Assembly (NCBI GenBank): GCA_026398875.1
Contig: JAPLSB010000004.1
Span: 62,001-126,000 of the forward strand
DNA length: 64,000 nt
Source of the DNA: Gammaproteobacteria bacterium
GTDB taxonomy: Bacteria > Pseudomonadota > Gammaproteobacteria > Nevskiales > Nevskiaceae
Reading direction: 5' to 3'
Position numbers and translations under genes: made by a program. Shown one piece after another: positions 33,108-42,093 of this stretch (position 1 is the stretch's first letter; every line of letters begins with the position of its first letter). The notes below the pieces were generated by a model. The model saw nothing but the letters and a program-made list of their open reading frames with translations. It was not told the origin of the DNA and made no database searches.

Positions 33108-34754
33108 CTAAGCCCTCAGAAACGCCTTCAGGTCACCCAGCGTGTTGGCGTCGCCGGGCCGCTTGTCAGTACGCCAGCGGGCGATGCGCGGAAAGCGCAG
33201 CGCAATGCCGGCCTTGTGCCGGGTCGATTCCTGTATGCCTTCGAAGGCGATCTCGAACACCTGCCCGGTCTCGGCAGTCGCTTCGACACTGCGCACCGGC
33301 CCGAACTTTTCGCGCGTGTGCTTCTTGATCCAGCTGTCCATCCGGGTCAGCTCGGCATCGGTCAGCCCCGAGTAGGCCTTGGCCACCGGCAGCAGCGCGC
33401 CCTCGCCAGGGTTCGGGCCTTCCCAGACGCTCAGCGTGTAGTCGGTGTACAGATTGGCGCGGCGGCCGTGGCCGGCCTGCGCGTAGACCAGCACGCAGTC
33501 GATGCTCATTGCCGCCAGCTTCCATTTCCACCACGCGCCACGCTTGCGGCCGGTCTGGTAGCTGGAATCGCGCGCCTTCAGCATCAGGCCTTCGACGCCG
33601 CGTTCGCGGGCTTCCGCTCTTGCTGCCGCCAGCGCGTCCCAGCTTTCGGCCGTCACCGGCTCGGACAGCTTGAGGCGCGGCGCGGCGGTGTCGGCGACGA
33701 CGGTTTCCAGCTGCGCCCGTCGCTCGGCCAGCGGCCGGGTCCGCCAGTCCGCGTGCTGCCACTCGATCAGGTCGTAGGCGACGAACGCCACCGGCGCTTC
33801 GGCCAGCAATTTCTTGCCGACGGTCTTGCGTCCGATCCGGGTTTGAAGCTTCGCGAACGGCAGCACCGCCGTGCCGTCATGCGCCAGGATCTCGCCATCG
33901 AGCACGGTGCCGTCCGGCAAGCCCGCGGCGGCCGCCTCGATTTCCGGGAAGCGGCCGTTCAGCAGTTCCTCGCCGCGTGACCAGATGAAGGTCTGCCCGG
34001 CGCGGCGGATCAGCTGGCCGCGGATGCCATCCCACTTCCATTCGGCGAGGTAGTCGCCGACCGGCCCAAGCCCGGACGGCAGGCCGGCATCCCAGACCGC
34101 GTCCGGTGCGTCCTCGATCGGGCTGGCCAGGCAGAACGGGTAGGGCTGCGACGGATGGGCTTCGGCGCTGCCGGGGGTCAGCAGCGTGGCGAAGGCTTCA
34201 GCCGAGGGCTGCCAGTCGCCCATCAATCGCTGCGCAATCAGGGTTTCATCGAGCCCGGCATGCAAGGCCAGCGCGCGCGCCGCCAGCCCACTGGACACGC
34301 CGACCCGCAGCGCGCCGGTCAGCAGCTTGTTGAACAGGAAGCACTCGTCGAGCGGCAGCCGCGCCCAGACGTCGAGCAGCGCCGTGCGCTGCGCCTCGAC
34401 GTCCTGCTCGCGCAGCGCCAGCAACCACGCCACCCATTCGGCCAGCCCGCGCTCGATCAGCGGCTGCGGCCGCGCGGCGCGATCGAGCAGCAGCGCCAGC
34501 GTTTCGGCCAGGTCCCCGACATGGGCGTAGCACTCCTCGACAATCGCCGGCTGCAGGCCGGTGGCATCGCTGATCCAGCTGCGCAGCAGGGTCGGCGCGA
34601 TCAGCCGCTTCAACCGCTGGCCGGTCAGGAAGTACAGGCTCCAGGCCGCATCGGCGGCCGGTGCTTCGGCGAAGTAGGCGCGCATCGCCTCGACCTTCGC
34701 CGAGGTGGCGCGGGTGTCGTCGAGCCGGGCATAGAGCGCAGCGAAGCGCTTCAT
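33108..34754 (-). CDS. ATP-dependent DNA ligase, ligase-associated damage-response type
   Basis: 548 residues. The N-terminal ~200 residues are the helical DNA-binding domain of the cisplatin-damage-response ligase family (MKRFAALYARLDDTRATSAK). The adenylation motif EWKWDGIRGQLI carries the nucleophile Lys240. Later motifs include TVLDGEILAH, FVAYDLIEW, EGLMLKARDSSYQTGRK then RGAWWKWKL, and the C-terminal OB fold. It seals nicks with AMP transfer from ATP. In many proteobacteria it forms one cluster with an Lhr-type helicase, an MBL exonuclease and a phosphoesterase; here only helicase and exonuclease are in the window, both apart from it. A GFA-family gene ends 18 bases upstream on the same strand. 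Confidence 0.95.
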   Translation of the reverse strand: MKRFAALYARLDDTRATSAKVEAMRAYFAEAPAADAAWSLYFLTGQRLKRLIAPTLLRSWISDATGLQPAIVEECYAHVGDLAETLALLLDRAARPQPLIERGLAEWVAWLLALREQDVEAQRTALLDVWARLPLDECFLFNKLLTGALRVGVSSGLAARALALHAGLDETLIAQRLMGDWQPSAEAFATLLTPGSAEAHPSQPYPFCLASPIEDAPDAVWDAGLPSGLGPVGDYLAEWKWDGIRGQLIRRAGQTFIWSRGEELLNGRFPEIEAAAAGLPDGTVLDGEILAHDGTAVLPFAKLQTRIGRKTVGKKLLAEAPVAFVAYDLIEWQHADWRTRPLAERRAQLETVVADTAAPRLKLSEPVTAESWDALAAARAEARERGVEGLMLKARDSSYQTGRKRGAWWKWKLAAMSIDCVLVYAQAGHGRRANLYTDYTLSVWEGPNPGEGALLPVAKAYSGLTDAELTRMDSWIKKHTREKFGPVRSVEATAETGQVFEIAFEGIQESTRHKAGIALRFPRIARWRTDKRPGDANTLGDLKAFLRA

Positions 34755-34772
34755 CGTCTGGACCGTGCCGGC

Positions 34773-35168
34773 TCAGTCATCGCCGAAGCGCGGCAGGCCG
34801 TCATCGCCGCTCGTGTCCCAATCGGCCTTGGCGCTGAGCAGGTAGTGATAGTCCGGCAGGCGACCGGCCGGGGCATCGAGCGAACCAAGCCGGATGCGCA
34901 CCAGATCCGGATAGCGCGCCGATTCGCTGTAGACCGGCGAGCCGCAGTTCGAGCAGAACCAGCGTTGCTTGCCGGGGCTCGATGCATAGGCCTTCAGCGC
35001 TTCGGCGCCGGCCAGCAGCCGGAACTCGCTGCGCGGCACCGGCGCATTGGCTGCGAACGCTGTGCCCGAAGCCTTGCGGCACATCTGGCAATGACACAGC
35101 CCGATGCGCGACACCGGCTGATCGAATTGGTAGCGGATGGTTCCGCAGAGGCAGGAGCCGGTGGGCAT
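34773..35168 (-). CDS. GFA/CENP-V family zinc protein
   Basis: 131 residues with the full Cys pattern of the GFA fold: SCLCGTIRY, CHCQMCRKASG and RWFCSNCGSPVY, which bind two structural zinc ions. Family members were named after a glutathione-dependent formaldehyde-activating enzyme, but most have no demonstrated activity. It lies directly upstream of the DNA ligase and may share its transcript. Confidence 0.93.
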   Translation of the reverse strand: MPTGSCLCGTIRYQFDQPVSRIGLCHCQMCRKASGTAFAANAPVPRSEFRLLAGAEALKAYASSPGKQRWFCSNCGSPVYSESARYPDLVRIRLGSLDAPAGRLPDYHYLLSAKADWDTSGDDGLPRFGDD

Positions 35169-35189
35169 GGAGTCTGGAAATGAGAACGA

Positions 35190-35492
35190 TCAGATGACGG
35201 CGCCGCGCTCGCGCCAGTAACCGGGCTTGCGTCGATGATGCGCGACGGCGATGACGAGGATACGAGCCGGCTCGCTGCGATAGACGAGGCTGAACGGAAA
35301 CCAGCGAAACGGACGGCGACCGGTATCGGCCAGATAGGGCGGTCCGTGCTCGGGGTGGGCACGGACCGACTCGACCGCGCGACTCAGTTCGGCCCTGAAG
35401 GCATCCGCTGCAAGCGGGTTGCGCTCGTCGTACCAGGCTTCGGCAGCTTCGACTTCTTCCGCGGCGGCAGGATGAAACTCAACCGCGATCAC
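35190..35492 (-). CDS. RelE/ParE-family toxin
   Basis: 100 residues. I chose the GTG at 35492 (VIAVEFHPAAAEEVEAAEAW) because it begins exactly at the ParE fold; the longer open frame to 35618 reads the antitoxin in another frame. The motif AWYDERNPLAADAFRAELSR and the C-terminal VIAVAHHRRKPGYWRER are characteristic. It overlaps the upstream antitoxin gene by 14 bases. ParE-like members poison gyrase, RelE-like members cleave mRNA; the target cannot be told. Confidence 0.88.
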   Translation of the reverse strand: MIAVEFHPAAAEEVEAAEAWYDERNPLAADAFRAELSRAVESVRAHPEHGPPYLADTGRRPFRWFPFSLVYRSEPARILVIAVAHHRRKPGYWRERGAVI

Positions 35493-35724
35493 GCGCTTGC
35501 CCGCGCGCGGCAAGCTGATCGCGCAGCGCTTCCCACGGCACGGTCCGGACCAATCCCTTATCGACTTCGCGCGCGCGCTGCTCGATTTCGGCGGCCCAGG
35601 CGGCGTCGACCGACGCATCGCTGACCGGGTCGAGGCTGTCGATCAGCAGCCCGGCCAGTGCGGCGCGATCGGTCTGATCGAGTTGGGACGCCTTGCTGAA
35701 CAGCGTGCGCAGCGATTCGCTCAT
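35479..35724 (-). CDS. Addiction-module antitoxin
   Basis: 81 residues from 35724 (MSESLRTLFSKASQLDQTDR), with GGAG upstream. The pattern of a helical N-terminus with LDQTDRAALAGLLIDSLDP, followed by an acidic segment and AREVDKGLVRTVPWEALRDQL, is the small antitoxin family that partners RelE/ParE toxins. It precedes and overlaps the toxin gene, as expected for coupled expression. Confidence 0.87.
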   Translation of the reverse strand: MSESLRTLFSKASQLDQTDRAALAGLLIDSLDPVSDASVDAAWAAEIEQRAREVDKGLVRTVPWEALRDQLAARGQARDRG

Positions 35725-35779
35725 CGTGGTCTCCGTGTTGCGGCTGGCGGATGACTGGACTTTAGTGGATCGCTGCTGC

Positions 35780-36844
35780 TCAAGCGGAGCCGGGCTCGAT
35801 GGTCTCGACGGCCGTGTCATCCGCCTCGCCATCGGCTGCCGCACCGCCCTCGCCCTCGAACTTGGTCGCCAGCATCGAGGCCTCGATGCCGCGCGCTTCG
35901 AGATGGGCGATCAGCGCGTCGCCATGGCCGTGGGTGACCAGCACGCGTTTCGCCCCGGTGTCGTCGATGGTGGCCAGCAGCGAGTCCCAGTCGGCGTGGT
36001 CGCTCAAGACGAAGCCGCGATCGTAGGCCAGCCTGCGCTTGCCGCCGCGCACGCGCATCCAGCCGCTGGCGAAGCCGGTGGAATACGGGTGCAGGCGCTT
36101 CATCCACGGTGTGCCGCTGGCGCCGGGTGGCGCCAGCACCAGCTTGCCGGCGAACGAGGTGCCCTTCGGGATGTTGCCGACCGCTTCGGTCGGCAGCATG
36201 CGGATGCCGGCCGCGCGATAGGCCTTGATCAGGCCCGGCATCGCGCCGTGCACGTAGACGGTTTCGTCGGTGAACGCGGTGAGTTCGGCGAGCACCCGCT
36301 GGGCCTTGCCGAGCGAGTAGCAGAACAGCACCGCGCTTTGGCCATCGCGCTTCGCGGCCTGCCACCAGTCGAAGATTTCGGCAGCGACTTCGCGGGTGTC
36401 GGTCCAGCGGTAGATCGGCAGTGCGAACGTCGCTTCGGTGATCCAGGTGTCGCAGGCGAATGGCTCGAAGGCGTCGCAGCTCGGGTCGCGGTCGCGCTTG
36501 AAGTCGCCGGACACGCCCCAGATGCGGCCATCGTCATGGACGATGCGCACCTGGGCCGAGCCGAGGATGTGGCCGGCAGAATGCAGCGACACCGTCACGT
36601 TGCCGAAGCGCGCTGTTTCGCCGTAGGCCAGCGGCGTGATCTGTGCCTGCTTGCCGAGCCGTTCGCGCAGCAGCGCGTGGCCGCGCGCGGCGGCCCAGTA
36701 ATGCTGGCTGCCGCCACGGGCGTGATCGGCGTGGGCGTGGGTGATCACCGCGCGCGGCACGCCGCGCCAGGGGTCGATATGGAAATCGCCGTGCGGGCAG
36801 TACAGGCCTTCGGGCCGCACGATGACCAGGTCATCAGGCTTCAT
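35780..36844 (-). CDS. Ligase-associated exonuclease, metallo-beta-lactamase fold
   Basis: 354 residues. The metal-binding HxHxDH motif is VITHAHADHARGG; further MBL/beta-CASP-like motifs are SAGHILGSAQVRI, WGVSGDFKRDRD, TWITEATFALPIYRW, VLSDHADWDSLL and VLVTHGHGDALIAHL. This pattern is the exonuclease of the ligase-associated damage-response set, predicted to process DNA ends with the ligase (33108) and the Lhr-type helicase (25961). The ATG overlaps the waaA stop (ATGA), so it is translationally coupled to an LPS gene, an unrelated pathway. The C-terminal ~25 residues are acidic. Confidence 0.94.
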   Translation of the reverse strand: MKPDDLVIVRPEGLYCPHGDFHIDPWRGVPRAVITHAHADHARGGSQHYWAAARGHALLRERLGKQAQITPLAYGETARFGNVTVSLHSAGHILGSAQVRIVHDDGRIWGVSGDFKRDRDPSCDAFEPFACDTWITEATFALPIYRWTDTREVAAEIFDWWQAAKRDGQSAVLFCYSLGKAQRVLAELTAFTDETVYVHGAMPGLIKAYRAAGIRMLPTEAVGNIPKGTSFAGKLVLAPPGASGTPWMKRLHPYSTGFASGWMRVRGGKRRLAYDRGFVLSDHADWDSLLATIDDTGAKRVLVTHGHGDALIAHLEARGIEASMLATKFEGEGGAAADGEADDTAVETIEPGSA

Positions 36845-38136
36845 GGATGGGCGGGAATCTGGGCTTCGATGAGGGTCAGCAGCCGCTTCAGTGCACCGCG
36901 ATTGCCGGCAACGGCCGCAGCCCCGGCGTCACCCATGGCGCGGCGGCGTTCGGGCTGCGCAAGCAGCACGGCGAGTTCCCCGGCGAGCTGGGCGGCGTCG
37001 GCAACTTCGACGGCGGCGACTTTTTCCAGCAGCAGCTCGCGGGCGGCGACGAAGTTGTGCATCTGCGGGCCGAACAGCACTGGCAGGCTGAGCGCAGCCG
37101 GTTCCAGCACGTTGTGGCCGCCGATCGGCACCAGGCTGCCGCCAACGAAGGCGACATCGGCCATCGCCAGGTACAGGAACATCTCGCCCATGCTGTCGCC
37201 GAGGAAGACCTGCACGCCGCCGAGTTCCGGTGGGTGGCCGGACCGGTCGAGCGCAGCCAGCCGCGAGCGGCGTTCGGCTGCGAGATCCGCACTTTCGATC
37301 AATGACCAGACTGCGTCGAAGCGCTGCGGATGGCGCGGCACCAGTACCAGCAACGCGTCCGGGTGCAGTTCGAGCAGCGCGGTGTGGGCGGCGAGTGCAG
37401 CGGCCTCCTCGCCATCGTGCGTCGACGCGGCGATCCACACCGGGCGGGCGCCGAAGCGGGCGCGCACGTTGCGGCCGGCATCGATCGCGGCATCCGGCAG
37501 CGCCAGATCGAACTTCAGATTGCCGATCACGCCCACCCGCTCGCGACGGCCGCCGAGCGTGCGGAAGCGGGCGGCATCGGACTTCGACTGCGCCGCCACC
37601 ATCGTCACGTCGGCCAGCGTGGCCCGCGTGAAACCGCGCACTCGGCCGTAGCCGCGGAAGCTGCGTGGCGACAGCCGGGCGTTGGCGATGGTCAGCGGAA
37701 TGCCGCGTGCCGCGCAGGCGCGGAACAGGTTCGGCCACAGCTCGGTTTCCATCACCACGAAGCGGCCGGGCCGCACGCGGCCGAGGAAGCGGCCGACCAC
37801 ATCCGGCAGGTCGTACGGGGCATAGCTGTGCAGCACGCGATCACCGAACGCGGCGACGACGCGCGCCGAGCCGGTCGGCGTGGTGCTGGTGACCCAGATG
37901 CGGCGTTCGCCGTGTCGGGCGATCAAGGCTTCGATCAGCGGCTGCGCGGCCAGCGCTTCGCCGACCGACACCGCATGGACCCAGACCGCGACACCCTCGC
38001 CCGGCACGCGCGGCACGAAGCCGAAACGCTCGCCGATGCGGCCGCGATAACCGGCCAGCTGGCGGCTTTTCCACAGCAGGCGCAGCAGCGCGAACGGCGC
38101 CGCGAGGTACAGCAGCAGGGTGTAGAAGAAGCGCAC
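36841..38136 (-). CDS. waaA: 3-deoxy-D-manno-octulosonic acid (Kdo) transferase
   Basis: GT30 enzyme adding Kdo to lipid IVA at the cytoplasmic face of the inner membrane. The GTG at 38136 (VRFFYTLLLYLAAPFALLRL) gives 431 residues with the N-terminal membrane anchor; an ATG at 38184 adds 16 but would overlap the divergent lpxL start. Motifs: GERFGFVPRVPGEGVAVWVH then AVSVGEALAA, TSTTPTGSARV, ETELWPNLFRAC, NARLSPRSFRGY, and the C-terminal FVGGSLVPIGGHNVLEPAAL. The stop overlaps the exonuclease start. Confidence 0.94.
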   Translation of the reverse strand: MRFFYTLLLYLAAPFALLRLLWKSRQLAGYRGRIGERFGFVPRVPGEGVAVWVHAVSVGEALAAQPLIEALIARHGERRIWVTSTTPTGSARVVAAFGDRVLHSYAPYDLPDVVGRFLGRVRPGRFVVMETELWPNLFRACAARGIPLTIANARLSPRSFRGYGRVRGFTRATLADVTMVAAQSKSDAARFRTLGGRRERVGVIGNLKFDLALPDAAIDAGRNVRARFGARPVWIAASTHDGEEAAALAAHTALLELHPDALLVLVPRHPQRFDAVWSLIESADLAAERRSRLAALDRSGHPPELGGVQVFLGDSMGEMFLYLAMADVAFVGGSLVPIGGHNVLEPAALSLPVLFGPQMHNFVAARELLLEKVAAVEVADAAQLAGELAVLLAQPERRRAMGDAGAAAVAGNRGALKRLLTLIEAQIPAHP

Positions 38137-38174
38137 GGGGTCGGTGGGCAGGCACGCAGCGATAAACTGCGCGG

Positions 38175-39110
38175 ATGATGACACCCCCCGAAACTCCGGC
38201 GCTGCCGCGCGCGCTGCTGCATCCGCGCTGGTGGCTGGCCTGGCTGCTGCTCGGCATCGGTCGCGCGCTGTGCTGGCTGCCGGTCGGCTGGCTGCTGGCG
38301 ATCGGTTCCGGCCTCGGCTGGCTGGTCTGGCGGGTGCTGCCGAGCCGCCGCCGGATCGTGCGCATCAACCTGCGGCTGTGCTTTCCGGACCTTGACGAGC
38401 CGACCATCGTGCGCATGGTCGAAGGCCATTTCCGCGCGCTCGGCATGGGCCTGTTCGAAGCGCTGCTGGCCTGGCTGGCGCCGGACGCCAAGCTGCGTGA
38501 TCGCGTCACCGTGCGCGGCATCGAGCATCTCGATGCTGCCCATGCCGATGGTGCTGGCGTGCTGCTGCTGACCGGGCACTTCACGCAACTGGAAATGGCG
38601 GCGCGCGGCCTCTGTCTGGAAAAGCGACCGTTCCATGCGATGTACCGGCCGGCCGACAACGCCTTCGTCGACTGGTGGATGCACCGCTGGCGCGCCGAGC
38701 GCTCGGGCCGGCCGGCGCTGCCGAAGGACGATCTGAAAAGCCTGCTGCGCGCGCTGCGAACCGGCAACGCGGTCTGGTACGGGCCGGATCAGACGCTGGA
38801 AGTGCCGGGCGCGATCTTCGTGCCGTTTTTCGGCGTGCCGACCCTGACGCTGACCGCGACCGCCAAGCTGGCCACGCTTGGCCGGGCCAAGGTGGTGCCG
38901 TTCTTCGGCGAGCGCATCGATGGCCGTTATGTCGTCACCGTGCAGCCGGCGCTGGACAATTTCCCGAGTGGCGATGACGTTGCCGACGCGCGGCGAATCA
39001 ATGCGCTGATCGAGGCCGCGGTGCTGAAATGCCCGGAGCAGTACTTCTGGAGCCATCGCCGCTTCAAGCACCGGCCGCCCGGTGCTGCCGATGTCTACCG
39101 CCGCGCGTAA
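38175..39110 (+). CDS. lpxL: Lipid A biosynthesis lauroyl acyltransferase
   Basis: Transfers a secondary acyl chain from acyl-ACP to Kdo2-lipid IVA. 311 residues, one N-terminal membrane anchor. The catalytic HX4E motif is LLTGHFTQLEMAARG; other family motifs are FHAMYRPADNAFVDWWMHRW, WYGPDQTLEVPGAIFVPFFG and EQYFWSHRRFKHRPPG. The start MMTPPETPALP has two adjacent ATGs (38175, 38178). It is divergent from waaA across about 38 bases and convergent with the glycosyltransferase. LpxM is the alternative. Confidence 0.93.
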   Translation: MMTPPETPALPRALLHPRWWLAWLLLGIGRALCWLPVGWLLAIGSGLGWLVWRVLPSRRRIVRINLRLCFPDLDEPTIVRMVEGHFRALGMGLFEALLAWLAPDAKLRDRVTVRGIEHLDAAHADGAGVLLLTGHFTQLEMAARGLCLEKRPFHAMYRPADNAFVDWWMHRWRAERSGRPALPKDDLKSLLRALRTGNAVWYGPDQTLEVPGAIFVPFFGVPTLTLTATAKLATLGRAKVVPFFGERIDGRYVVTVQPALDNFPSGDDVADARRINALIEAAVLKCPEQYFWSHRRFKHRPPGAADVYRRA

Positions 39111-39128
39111 GGCGGGGCGCGACTCGCC

Positions 39129-39902
39129 CTACGACTCCGGGTTCTTCTTCGCTTCCAGCTCGGCCTCGTACAGGAAAGCCTGCTTGGCGAACGACGAGTA
39201 GCCGCCGACCATCGCGATCAGCACGCCGCGCCAGCCATCGCGCCAGCCGGATTTCAGCACCACGTCGCGGAACACCCGGAACAGCGCGCCGCCGACCATC
39301 CGCCAGCCATTGAAGCGCTTGCCGCGCACATGGGCGATGCCGGCGCTGGTGCGGGCATAGCCGAGCGTCTTCGTCAGGTGCTCGGTCAGGTTGCGGAAGC
39401 TGTAGTGCAGCAGGTCGCCCTTGACGCGCAAGGTGCTGCCGTCGACTTCGCAGTAGCCGTGCGGCTCCTCGCCGATCCAGCGGCCGCGGTCGCGGCGGTA
39501 CAGGCGCAGCCGCCATTCCGGGTACCAGACGTGCCAGATCCAGGCGCCGAGATAGAACGTGCGGCGCGAGAACGCGACGCCAGCGTGCGGCATGTCGCCT
39601 TGGCCGATTGCCGCGATCAGCGCGGCGCGCAGTTCGTCGCTGACTTCCTCGTCGGCGTCGAGCGCCAGGATCCACGGCTGCGTGCAGTGCGCAGCACCGA
39701 ACACGCGCTGGGCGTTGAAACCGCTCCACTTGTTGAACACGAACTTGGCGCCGAAGCTGGCGGCGATCTCGGCGGTGCGATCGGTGGAACCGGAATCGAC
39801 GACGACGATCTCGCTGGCGATGTCGGCGACCGCTTGCAGGCAGCGGCCAAGGTTGCGCTCCTCGTTGAGCGTGATGACGGTGACGGACAGCGGCAGGCGC
39901 AT
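39129..39902 (-). CDS. Glycosyltransferase family 2, LPS-core WaaE/KdtX-like
   Basis: 257 residues. The GT-A nucleotide-sugar domain is shown by LSVTVITLNEERNLGRCLQA, VVVDSGSTDRTAEIA and the metal-binding ILALDADEEVSDELR. The RRTFYLGAWIWHVWYPEWRL and GEEPHGYCEVDGSTLRVKGD segments match WaaE-type LPS-core beta-1,4-glucosyltransferases. It follows waaC by 19 bases on the same strand, supporting a role in inner-core assembly. Confidence 0.9.
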   Translation of the reverse strand: MRLPLSVTVITLNEERNLGRCLQAVADIASEIVVVDSGSTDRTAEIAASFGAKFVFNKWSGFNAQRVFGAAHCTQPWILALDADEEVSDELRAALIAAIGQGDMPHAGVAFSRRTFYLGAWIWHVWYPEWRLRLYRRDRGRWIGEEPHGYCEVDGSTLRVKGDLLHYSFRNLTEHLTKTLGYARTSAGIAHVRGKRFNGWRMVGGALFRVFRDVVLKSGWRDGWRGVLIAMVGGYSSFAKQAFLYEAELEAKKNPES

Positions 39903-39921
39903 GAGGCGGATCTCGTTCGAT

Positions 39922-40917
39922 TCAGGACAGCAGCGACGGCAGGCGGTCGATCACCCGTTCGACGCTGACCGTCAGCGGCCGCGCGCGATCGATGGTCTGC
40001 GGCTCGCCGTCATTGCACAGCCAGTGCTGGTTCAGACCGAAGGCGCCGGTCATCTGCGGCAGGGTCGGGCCGTACAGCGACAGCCCCGGCGTGCCGAGTG
40101 CAGCGGCCAGATGCATCAGCCCGGTGTCGACGCCGACGATCACTTGCGCATGGGCGATCCAGCCCGCCACGCCGGTCAGGCCGAGCTTGGGCAGCACGCG
40201 GGCATTCGGGCTGGCGGCGGCGATCGCTTCGGCATCGGCGCGTTCGCTGTCGCTGCCCCAGGGCAGCACCACAGCGATGCCCTGCGTCGCGAACCACTGC
40301 GCCAGCCGCTGCCAGTGGCTGATCGGCCAGCGCTTGGTTGGCCAGGTCGTGCCATGCAGGAACAGCGCATACCGGGCGGCGATGTCCGGCTGCGCGAAGC
40401 GCGTGCGGTCAAGCCCGGATTCCGGCGGCTGGTCGAGATCGGCCGGCAGCGGATAGCCGCAGGCGGCAGCAAACAGCCGGCGGGTGCGGGTGATCGCGTG
40501 CTCGCGGCCGTGCGGCGGCACCGCGAGGCGCCGGCCGTAGAACAGCGAGGCCAGCGGCTCGCGCGCCGATGACCAGCCCGGGCCGGCGCTCGGGCCATCG
40601 GCACGGCTGGCGAGGAAGGCGCTTTTCACCAGGCCCTGGGCGTCGAGCACCAGGTCGTAGCGGGTCTGGCGCAGATCACCGCGAAAGCGCGCCCAGTCGC
40701 CACTGCGGACGGTGGCCAGCGGCGCCTTGCGCCAGCGCCGCAGGTCGGACGCAATCACCCGTCTGACGGCTGGATGCCAGCCTGGAATCTCGGCAAACGG
40801 ACGCTCGGCCAGCCAGTCGACCTTCAGGCACGGGATTGCCGTTGCGGCATCGTTGAGTGCCGGCAGCGTGTGGATCAGATCGCCGAGCGAGGTGGTCTTG
40901 ACGATCAGCAGCTGCAT
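39922..40917 (-). CDS. waaC: ADP-heptose:LPS heptosyltransferase I
   Basis: GT9 enzyme adding the first heptose to Kdo of the LPS inner core. 331 residues from 40917 (MQLLIVKTTSLGDLIHTLPA), the exact WaaC N-terminus; the longer frame is discarded. Motifs: LVLDAQGLVKSAFLA, LHGTTWPTKRWPISHWQRLA, IVGVDTGLMHLAAALGTPGL and LYGPTLPQMTGAFG. First gene of a waaC-glycosyltransferase pair. The divergent region to its right has an AT-rich GATATATATTTC (about 40973-40984) that may serve as a -10 region. Confidence 0.95.
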   Translation of the reverse strand: MQLLIVKTTSLGDLIHTLPALNDAATAIPCLKVDWLAERPFAEIPGWHPAVRRVIASDLRRWRKAPLATVRSGDWARFRGDLRQTRYDLVLDAQGLVKSAFLASRADGPSAGPGWSSAREPLASLFYGRRLAVPPHGREHAITRTRRLFAAACGYPLPADLDQPPESGLDRTRFAQPDIAARYALFLHGTTWPTKRWPISHWQRLAQWFATQGIAVVLPWGSDSERADAEAIAAASPNARVLPKLGLTGVAGWIAHAQVIVGVDTGLMHLAAALGTPGLSLYGPTLPQMTGAFGLNQHWLCNDGEPQTIDRARPLTVSVERVIDRLPSLLS

Positions 40918-41098
40918 GTCTGTGGCAAAGATTGACGGGATCGGTTCGGGGCGATGGGGCGCCAGCACCAGCTGATATATATTTCGTGCGCATTTGCGGG
41001 GCCCGGGGCGATTCGACGCAGCCGGTGGCAAGCAGGATGCAAACGCAGCCGTTCAGGCTGCCATCATCGTCGAAAACCAGCCAAGTGAAGGAATCACT

Positions 41099-42052
41099 GT
41101 GAACCGGACCATTCGTACCACTGCAGCATGCATGATGCTCGCGGGATTCGCGGCCGGCCTCGCCGTTCTCGCCGCTTCGCCGGTCGAGGAGTCCCAGGCG
41201 CTGCTCAAGCAGGGTGATCCGGACGGCGCGCTGAAGCGCATCGACCGCTTTCTGGCCGGCAGTCCGCAGGATGCCGAGGGCCGTTTCACGCGGGCGCTGA
41301 TCCTGGTCAAGCTGAACCGCGGCGCCGACGCCATCAAGGCGTTCACCGACCTGACCCGCGACTATCCGCAGCTGCCGGAGCCGTACAACAACCTGGCCGT
41401 CCTGTACGCCCAGGCCGGCGACTACGGCAAGGCTCGTGACGCACTGGAAGCGGCGCTGAACACCAATCCGTCCTACGCCACCGCGCACGAGAATCTCGGC
41501 GACATCTACGCCGCGCTCGCCGGTGCGGCGTACAACCGGGCGCTGGCGCTGGATTCCACCAACGCGACCACCCGCTACAAGCTGTCGCTGCTGAACAACC
41601 TGACCTCCGGTGCCCGCGTCGACACCGCAGCAACCGCGCCGGTGGCTGCTGCAGCCGTTGCTGCACCGGCACCTGTGGCGGCGCCTGCGCCGGCTGCGGC
41701 CGCGCCGAATGCCGGCAACGATGCCGCGCTGAAGGCGCTCGATGCCTGGGCAGCGGCGTGGTCGAGCCGCGATGTCGATGCCTATCTCGCGGCCTACGCA
41801 CCGGACTTCAAGCCGGACGGCGGGCTGGCGCTGGGCGAATGGCGTGAACAGCGGCGCACGCGGATCGGCAAGGCGAAGTCGATCGCCGTCGCGGTGCTTG
41901 ATCCCGAGCTGACCCGGCAGGACGACCAGCACATCAGCGTGACGTTCACGCAGGACTACAACTCCGACACGATCTCGGACAAGGTCACCAAGATCATCGA
42001 ACTGGTGCAGGTCGGCGGCAGCTGGAAGATCACGCGGGAATCGCTGCGCTGA
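41099..42052 (+). CDS. Exported TPR protein with C-terminal NTF2-like domain
   Basis: 317 residues from a GTG at 41099 (VNRTIRTTAACMMLAGFAAG) with AAGGAA upstream; signal peptide present. Residues about 30-165 hold tetratricopeptide repeats (EPYNNLAVLYAQAGDYGKAR, ATAHENLGDIYAALAGAAYN). An Ala/Pro linker (~185-210) precedes a C-terminal NTF2/SnoaL-like domain (ALKALDAWAAAWSSRDVDAY, GSWKITRESLR). The next gene carries a related C-terminal domain after an L,D-transpeptidase, so both are likely envelope proteins acting near peptidoglycan. Exact role unknown. Confidence 0.88.
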   Translation: MNRTIRTTAACMMLAGFAAGLAVLAASPVEESQALLKQGDPDGALKRIDRFLAGSPQDAEGRFTRALILVKLNRGADAIKAFTDLTRDYPQLPEPYNNLAVLYAQAGDYGKARDALEAALNTNPSYATAHENLGDIYAALAGAAYNRALALDSTNATTRYKLSLLNNLTSGARVDTAATAPVAAAAVAAPAPVAAPAPAAAAPNAGNDAALKALDAWAAAWSSRDVDAYLAAYAPDFKPDGGLALGEWREQRRTRIGKAKSIAVAVLDPELTRQDDQHISVTFTQDYNSDTISDKVTKIIELVQVGGSWKITRESLR

Positions 42053-42093
42053 GTCGCGGTTCGGTTCGCGATCGCGCCGGGTCACTGCGCACG

